NCBI GenBank assembly: GCA_031553505.1
Contig: JAVBLP010000011.1
Coordinates: 1 to 28,358, forward strand
From: JAVBLP01 sp031553505
Lineage (GTDB): Bacteria > Elusimicrobiota > Endomicrobiia > Endomicrobiales > Endomicrobiaceae
Length of the DNA stretch: 28,358 bases
Direction: 5' to 3'
Part shown: positions 23,750-28,358 of the stretch, piece by piece
How the letters are laid out: every line of letters begins with the position of its first letter
Numbering within the stretch: position 1 is the first letter of the stretch
Made by a program: the position numbers and the translations under genes
Notes under the pieces: model-generated
Seen by the model: only the letters and a program-made list of their open reading frames with translations
Told to the model about the DNA's origin: nothing
Databases searched by the model: none

Positions 23750-24040
23750 TTATGCTATTTTTTCAAGCGCTTCGCGGACAGGCATGCCGGCTGTCATTCC
23801 GGTTTTTTGCGCCTGCAGCGTAACAGCGGCAATTTTAGAATTAAGCATATCTTCAATAGTTTTAATGCCTGTAACGGTTGCGGCAATATTACCTTTTTTT
23901 TCGGCGGTTTCGATGTTTAAATATCCGCACATCAAAAATCCTTTAGCCCCTCTTATAAAAACCAAAGAGCTTTCAGGGGCGATTTCCCCTTCAAAAGCCT
24001 TATAAGTTTTACCGTTAACCGTTATTTCTTTTATTTGCAT
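23750..24040 (-). CDS. DUF1805 (YunC-like) protein
   Basis: A 96-residue protein of the DUF1805/YunC family, of unknown biochemical role. The family landmarks are LVFIRGAKGFLMCGYLNIET, GIKTIEDMLNSKI and KTGMTAGMPVREALEKIA, matching the single-domain YunC fold along its whole length. No signal peptide, so cytoplasmic. It precedes nspC by 10 bases and follows the GH57 gene by 96 bases that include a REP hairpin, so it probably heads the polyamine transcript segment. AAGGA lies about 11 bases before the ATG. A polyamine role is only suggested by position. Confidence 0.85.
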   Translation of the reverse strand: MQIKEITVNGKTYKAFEGEIAPESSLVFIRGAKGFLMCGYLNIETAEKKGNIAATVTGIKTIEDMLNSKIAAVTLQAQKTGMTAGMPVREALEKIA

Positions 24041-24077
24041 ATTAGAATCTATCCTTCAGTATCTGTTTTTACATAAG

Positions 24078-24135
24078 ACCCTGAAACAAGTTCAGGGTGA
24101 CAAATTATTTGTTAATTGTTACTTGTTATTTGCTG
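24078..24135. repeat. REP-like hairpin plus AT-rich tract
   Basis: ACCCTGAA-ACAAG-TTCAGGGT is an 8-pair hairpin of the widespread CCCTGAACTTGTTTCAGGG type (24078-24098). It is followed by CAAATTATTTGTTAATTGTT and ACTTGTTATTTG, which on the minus strand reads CAAATAACAAGTAACAATTA, the same words as at 3376-3414. It sits between the GH57 gene and the DUF1805 gene. No U-tract follows, so it may trim or protect mRNA rather than terminate. Confidence 0.6.
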
Positions 24136-24136
24136 T

Positions 24137-26317
24137 TTAAAGCGTCCAGCTTAAAAAGTTAAAATTTTCGTTCGGTTTAGGAATGGCTATAGATTCCTGG
24201 TAAGGCCATCTTTCAATTTCCATATTATTTTTATCAACGCTTATTGCAAACTCAAGAGCGTCGTAATCCTGCGGCAAATTTAAAATATTAAACGGTATGG
24301 CAAGCTCTATTACTTTTCCCATCGCGACATTTGCCATATCTATCGCCTTCTCATCCGGGCCGTTTATAAGCACAAATTTTGTCGGTTTTCCTTCGGAATC
24401 AAAACTTAAAAACACTTTAGAAGCCACAGGTTTTAAAATATTGATATGGAAAGTCATATCGCTTAACGATTTTAAAGAAATATCATCGCTCAAATCCATG
24501 CGGATAAACAGTTTTTCCATATTAAAACCGTAGTAAAAAAACTTAAGCGCCGTGGACACCTGATGCATGGAACCGCCGGAATGCCCGACTTCGTAAGAGC
24601 CGGCGTTTTTCCACTCAAAAAAACTTGTTACCTTGCCGTCAATTACCGGATCTATAAACGAAGAAGGTTTTACCGCGTGATACTTTTTCAACGTGTTTTT
24701 AATAGAGTTATAAAGGTAATCCGGCGGTTTCTGCCCGAAAAGTTTATATATGGCAATCAAATGCTGCCTGTAAATAAAATCAAAAATAGCGTCATTGCTT
24801 GAGGAGTGGTCTTCGCCGTACCACCAGTTCCAGTCGGAACCTTCCGCGGCATACAAAATCTGCCATGCTTCGGCCTCTTCTTTAGAGCCTTTAAAACTCG
24901 GGTTTTTCTCAAGAAAATCTACAAGAAAATCTCTTGTATTTCCCAAATAATCCCAAGATGTATTATCTTCGCTGTGGCCTATCCAAATATAAAAATTGCC
25001 GTTAATCCATGAGCCGGCAGTCAAATCGTGCAATGTATTTTTAGGCGGGAATTTTTCAAGGTAATCGCTTATCTTTACGGTTTCAATCATCGGGTCATTA
25101 CTGAGTTTTTCGTACAGTTTGGTTAAAAAATCCCAGCCGTCATTTTTATAGTATTCCCAGCAGTTTTCGCCGTCCAAAATAACGGAAACCAAAGGCGCGT
25201 CATAGTTGCTGCCGGCAAAACTGCCGATATTTCGTATTTTATTCACAAAATCTTCGGCGGCATCTTCGGCATTCCATTTAGAATAAACAAAACCGACAGA
25301 ATCCGAAAGCCCGTGATCCCTGAAAAGCATATTTATCTGCCTGCCGTCAACCGAAAGGTTAAAAGGCCTGAATAAAAATCTTCTGTCGCCGTTAACGTCT
25401 TTTGCGCTGTTAAAAAGGACTGCTTCATCGGTCGCAATCCACTTTATGCCGGCATCCGCCGCCAAAGCGGCAGCTTCATTTGAAACAGAGCCTTCCGAAG
25501 GCCACATACCGTTCGGCTTTTTGCCAAATCTGCTTTCATAAAAATTTACGGCATTCGTTATATGCCAATTCGCGTCTTCCGGATGAGAAAACCTCTTTGA
25601 AGGCAGCTTCATAGCCGGAGCGGACTGATGCGCTACGTTTGTATCGCATACAAGCGGCAGTATAGGATGGTAAAAAGGCGTGATGGAAACTTCTATCTGC
25701 CCCCTGTCCTGCGCTTCTTTATGTTTTTGCACGACCATGCCGCATATTTCAAGCTGTTTTTGTATAAGCTTTGCTTTTTCTTCCTCGGTAAAATCCCTTT
25801 CTTTATTATAGAGAAAATCTATAAACTCGTCTTTTTTTCTCCAGTACGGATCCATCCAGGTAAGGTTAAACCATACCTGCAAATCCCTAAAATCTTCCGT
25901 TTTAAAGTAATTAAGAGTTCGCTTTACTTCCGCTTCATTGGTCTGCCGGCCTCTTTTTTCAAGGAGTTGCAGATAGCGGTTGTACGGAAATATCATATTT
26001 TCCCAGTTTGCCATAAAAAAGTTCATCAAAATAAAAACTTTTTCATCATCCGTGAGCGCTGAAGCGTCTTTAAGCGTCAAATCCAAAAATTTGTCTTTTG
26101 CCTTTCCTGAAGCATATTCTTCAAGCTGGATTATCAAAGACGGTACAAGGTTAAAATTAGATTTAATATTCGGAAAATCATCAAGAATGGCAACCATATC
26201 GTAGTAATCTTTGGTCGCGTGAAGCCTCACCCACGGGAGCTCATAAGTTCCGTTTACGGGATTTTTGTACATCGGCTGGTGTTGGTGCCATAAAAAGGCA
26301 AGGTATACTTTTCTCAT
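24137..26317 (-). CDS. Glycoside hydrolase family 57
   Basis: A 726-residue GH57 enzyme. GH57 members are alpha-amylases, amylopullulanases, 4-alpha-glucanotransferases or branching enzymes acting on alpha-glucans. Visible motifs: HQHQP (11-15), GMWPSEGSV with Glu275 as the likely nucleophile, ILDGENCWEYY with Asp382 as the likely acid/base, and WNWWYGEDHSS near 505, then a C-terminal beta-type domain (about 590-726). WYGEDHSS and the overall layout resemble the amylopullulanase-like branch; activity cannot be fixed from sequence. No signal peptide, so cytoplasmic. Its ATG is one base after the porin stop (TAA-A-ATG), so translation is coupled, suggesting use of imported glucan or turnover of stored glycogen. 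Confidence 0.9.
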   Translation of the reverse strand: MRKVYLAFLWHQHQPMYKNPVNGTYELPWVRLHATKDYYDMVAILDDFPNIKSNFNLVPSLIIQLEEYASGKAKDKFLDLTLKDASALTDDEKVFILMNFFMANWENMIFPYNRYLQLLEKRGRQTNEAEVKRTLNYFKTEDFRDLQVWFNLTWMDPYWRKKDEFIDFLYNKERDFTEEEKAKLIQKQLEICGMVVQKHKEAQDRGQIEVSITPFYHPILPLVCDTNVAHQSAPAMKLPSKRFSHPEDANWHITNAVNFYESRFGKKPNGMWPSEGSVSNEAAALAADAGIKWIATDEAVLFNSAKDVNGDRRFLFRPFNLSVDGRQINMLFRDHGLSDSVGFVYSKWNAEDAAEDFVNKIRNIGSFAGSNYDAPLVSVILDGENCWEYYKNDGWDFLTKLYEKLSNDPMIETVKISDYLEKFPPKNTLHDLTAGSWINGNFYIWIGHSEDNTSWDYLGNTRDFLVDFLEKNPSFKGSKEEAEAWQILYAAEGSDWNWWYGEDHSSSNDAIFDFIYRQHLIAIYKLFGQKPPDYLYNSIKNTLKKYHAVKPSSFIDPVIDGKVTSFFEWKNAGSYEVGHSGGSMHQVSTALKFFYYGFNMEKLFIRMDLSDDISLKSLSDMTFHINILKPVASKVFLSFDSEGKPTKFVLINGPDEKAIDMANVAMGKVIELAIPFNILNLPQDYDALEFAISVDKNNMEIERWPYQESIAIPKPNENFNFLSWTL

Positions 26318-26318
26318 T

Positions 26319-27650
26319 TTAAAATTTTGAACTTACCTCTAACTGAAACAGGTATGAAGAGTCATTGTTTGCAAAACCGCTTTTGTCACCGGACGGCGGA
26401 GTGTACACCGCAATGCTTAAACCCGCATCGAAATAGTGTTTATAACTGTATTTAACAAAAAAATCAAACTCATTGCCCAAATCAGCTTTAGCGCCGTAAA
26501 TTTCGGCAAAACCCGGGTTTCCGGCATCAGGCGGGGCATCAGTAGCGGAGAATAAAAAGAAACCTATTCCGGTTTGTAAAAAATTCCACGGTGAAACGTC
26601 AAACTGAGCTCCAAGCGTATTTATGCCGCCATATTCATCAGGAAGTATAAAAAACGAATCCGCGCTGTTTGCGGCAAAAAGCGTTCCGTAACCTATCCTT
26701 TGCAGCCCGTTATACCTTCTTGCCAATGTAGGGTTAAATGCATTGTCCCCCTTCGCGTCCGCGTAGGAAAACATAAGTTTGGCGTTAGACTGCGCTTTTA
26801 AAATTGTGCCTGACCAAGAGCCTTCAAGCACAAAAGCGTAGGCGTCATATTCGGTATTTTCCGCTGTCGCGGTGGATCTTACAAGTTCGCCTTTCTGCTG
26901 CGCGCCTTCAAGGCGGTATTTATATTTTTTATTGCCGCCGGTAATGCGTAAATCGTAAAATGTTTTATTATCGTATCTGATTGTCTGCGTGGAAGTGTCC
27001 GCCAAAACGCCTTTTTCGTATTCAAAACCTGTATTATTGCGTTCCTGATAAATACCAATTTCTATAACAGGCGCCATTTTTATCTTCAGGCTTCCGCCGT
27101 AAACGCTGAAATCATAATTATCAGCCTTTGCCGCAAAAGCGTCCAAAGTAAAATTTTTAAAAAAATCCGCAGTGCCTCTGAAACCGAGCATACCGTTATT
27201 ATTACCGTCAACTATCAAGCCGTCTCCCGCAGTAAACTCCTGTTTTCCTCCGTATAATTTATAAGGTATTACGCTGTTTTGCGCACTTTTAAAGGTCAAA
27301 AAAGCGGTTTCAAGAAAAAGAGAAAAATCATCTTCTTTGTAAGGCATCATAAAAACGGGGTTTTCTTTGCCTGACAAGCCGTATGAAGCAAGCTTTCCGG
27401 ACATTTCTATGCGGTCTTCAAACTTTCCGATAATATTTAACGAAAGATACTGCGAAAATATGCTGTCGCCTACGGCTTTCGGCGAAGTGTAATCCACGTT
27501 TGAATAAGAAGCTGCGCGAAAGTTTAAATCATAATCAAAAATCAGCGATATTTTATCAAGCGGGTTTTGGCTGTTTTCCGGCTGCTGCTGCGCGAAAACG
27601 CTGGAAACCGCCATAAATAAAAAAAGAATTAGGAAAATTTTTGATTTCAT
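26319..27650 (-). CDS. Outer-membrane beta-barrel porin (alginate-export-like)
   Basis: A 443-residue protein with signal peptide MKSKIFLILFLFMAVSSVFA and alternating aromatic/polar strands, ending in SSKF with the terminal Phe used for barrel insertion. Motifs such as YGGKQEFTAGDGLIVDG and GGINTLGAQFDVSPWNFLQTGIGFF resemble the alginate-export porin family; relatives may import or export sugars, and the substrate is unknown. The frame is open up to 27872, but that part translates intergenic repeats. ATG 27650 is chosen for the signal peptide. The nearest Shine-Dalgarno-like AGGGGA is about 15 bases away and would fit TTG 27656 better, while the promoter -10 is only 7 bases upstream, pointing to a leaderless start. 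It is coupled to GH57. Confidence 0.82.
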   Translation of the reverse strand: MKSKIFLILFLFMAVSSVFAQQQPENSQNPLDKISLIFDYDLNFRAASYSNVDYTSPKAVGDSIFSQYLSLNIIGKFEDRIEMSGKLASYGLSGKENPVFMMPYKEDDFSLFLETAFLTFKSAQNSVIPYKLYGGKQEFTAGDGLIVDGNNNGMLGFRGTADFFKNFTLDAFAAKADNYDFSVYGGSLKIKMAPVIEIGIYQERNNTGFEYEKGVLADTSTQTIRYDNKTFYDLRITGGNKKYKYRLEGAQQKGELVRSTATAENTEYDAYAFVLEGSWSGTILKAQSNAKLMFSYADAKGDNAFNPTLARRYNGLQRIGYGTLFAANSADSFFILPDEYGGINTLGAQFDVSPWNFLQTGIGFFLFSATDAPPDAGNPGFAEIYGAKADLGNEFDFFVKYSYKHYFDAGLSIAVYTPPSGDKSGFANNDSSYLFQLEVSSKF

Positions 27651-27657
27651 AGGCAAA

Positions 27658-27686
27658 ATTATAACATTTCCCCTATGATTTTTCAA
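27658..27686 (-). promoter_or_regulatory. Sigma70-type promoter of the porin-GH57 operon
   Basis: On the minus strand TTGAAA (27686-27681), a 17-base spacer and TATAAT (27663-27658). Only seven bases (TTTGCCT) separate the -10 from the porin ATG, so RNA would start at or one or two bases before the ATG. Confidence 0.6.
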
Positions 27687-27706
27687 CGAAAAAGAACGAA
27701 AAGGCA

Positions 27707-27861
27707 AGTAATAATTAACAATTACTAAATAACAAATAATAAGTAATAAATACCTGTGTTTCTTTGTCATTCTGCGGCACGGCTTTATGTGATTGCAGAA
27801 TCTATGTGTTGTTATGCACATTGTCCTGCAGCTTTGTGAAGGATAAACTCGCAGTATGACA
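27707..27861. repeat. AT-rich tract plus 97-base REP-like element with terminal inverted repeats
   Basis: An AT-rich tract (27707-27750) starting AAAAGGCAAGTAATAATT precedes a 97-base element (27765-27861) whose ends TGTCATTCTGC and GCAGTATGACA pair at 10 of 11 positions. It also holds the hairpin ATTCTGC...GCAGAAT (27769-27798). It fills the 281-base gap between the OmpA gene and the porin gene. No gene is visible. Confidence 0.6.
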
Positions 27862-27931
27862 GCTAAAGACATTCCAGTTGTGAAATATTATCCATATCTC
27901 TATGCATCCTTTTAACTATTACTTACTAATA

Positions 27932-28358
27932 CTAATTACTGTTTGTCTCCGCAAACATCACGGTTCTTCTGTTCTGCGCCCTGCCCTCTGCTGTTGAATT
28001 GTCCGCTATAGGCCTGTCTTTTCCGTATCCGACTACCTCTATTTTTGAAGCGTCTAAACCATTTTTGACAAGCTCCGCCTTTACCGCTTTCGCTCTTCTT
28101 TCAGATAGTTTCTGGTTATACTCCCTTGAACCTATCGAATCCGTGTGCCCCTGTATCGTTATATTGTATTGCTTATCTTTTATGCTTTGCGCGAATAGCG
28201 AGATGTTTTCTTTGCTCGCATCAGACAAACCGTTGCTGTCAAAAGCAAAATACGTTTCCGCTCTGGGAGGCGGCGTCGTTGGAATATATTCGCGCTTGTA
28301 TTTAGGATCTTTGATATTTGCAATAGAAACTACCTGCGCCGGTTCGGAAGCGATTGTT
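27932..28358 (-). CDS. OmpA-family protein, C-terminal part (5' end outside window)
   Basis: Carries the OmpA C-terminal, peptidoglycan-binding domain of about 110 residues: TYFAFDSNGLSDASKEN, GHTDSIGSREYNQKLSERRA, GYGKDRPIADN and EGRAQNRRTVMF. The Asp of GHTD and the Arg of NRR bind diaminopimelate in this family. The frame is open to the window edge with a Pro-rich linker (YIPTTPPPRAETYF) upstream, so the N-terminal part (barrel, coiled coil or lipoprotein anchor) is unknown. The product would tether the outer membrane to peptidoglycan. Its motifs are nearly the same as those of the broken copy at 3981-4093, so the genome has or had close paralogues. Confidence 0.93.
   Translation of the reverse strand, partial: TIASEPAQVVSIANIKDPKYKREYIPTTPPPRAETYFAFDSNGLSDASKENISLFAQSIKDKQYNITIQGHTDSIGSREYNQKLSERRAKAVKAELVKNGLDASKIEVVGYGKDRPIADNSTAEGRAQNRRTVMFAETNSN

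Noticed and set aside
24078..24098. Intrinsic terminator after the GH57 gene
   Set aside because: The 8-pair hairpin has no U-tract after it on either strand and is a common REP-type palindrome.
27651..27872. N-terminal extension of the porin up to 27872
   Set aside because: The extra residues translate REP-like and AT-rich repeats, and the signal peptide begins at ATG 27650.

Overview
The window reads as a typical stretch of chromosome from an AT-rich, Gram-negative-type (two-membrane) bacterium that uses the standard code. Evidence for an outer membrane is an OmpA-like C-terminal domain, a beta-barrel porin ending in Phe, two lipoproteins with lipoboxes and a phosphatidylethanolamine pathway. 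The mix of leucine biosynthesis, carboxynorspermidine-type polyamine genes, a cytoplasmic GH57 glycosidase beside an alginate-export-like porin, and POMP-type beta-helix debris would suit an Elusimicrobiota (Endomicrobium-like) genome. That assignment is inference from gene content and needs a 16S or protein search to confirm. No rRNA, tRNA, CRISPR array, transposase or phage gene was found.

Plus strand, 1-4782: the end of ligA is followed closely by an RluA-family pseudouridine synthase and a DUF362 two-[4Fe-4S] protein. Then comes a 786-base gap (3358-4143) with a REP-like repeat and a composite pseudogene: a POMP-type (GGA(I/L/V), FxxN) beta-helix adhesin fragment running straight into a broken OmpA C-terminal domain. 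recX follows.

Plus strand, 4801-8929: purH, then two adjacent secreted proteins of unknown function. They share a C-terminal beta-type domain but carry opposite low-complexity N-terminal regions, one Gly/Pro/His-rich and one extremely Tyr-rich. lipA follows 5 bases later.

Plus strand, 8979-15347: a good sigma70-type promoter drives psd-pssA-leuA, probably continuing into leuC-leuD-leuB and a small zinc-ribbon protein. This joins phosphatidylethanolamine synthesis to the whole leucine branch. Psd has substitutions at two normally conserved positions.

Plus strand, 15546-19695: asd, a YdjC/ChbG-family deacetylase, a Sel1-repeat protein, a small coiled-coil/membrane protein and truA are packed with overlaps or very short gaps.

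19704-21276: two divergent lipoprotein genes flank a very AT-rich 618-base intergenic region with one recognisable promoter for each. Both genes end at hairpin terminators, one of which lies inside the truA coding sequence.

Minus strand, 28358-21340 in transcription order: an OmpA-family protein (partial), an outer-membrane porin with an apparently leaderless start, a GH57 glycosidase one base after it, a DUF1805 protein, carboxynorspermidine decarboxylase (nspC) and carboxynorspermidine dehydrogenase. The last enzyme uses aspartate semialdehyde, the product of the Asd encoded on the other strand.

Several intergenic gaps carry related palindromic elements with GTCAT/ATGAC ends, often next to an AT-rich motif built on CAAGTAA/ACAATTA/CAAATAAT. 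One copy of the AT-rich motif forms the last codons of leuD.
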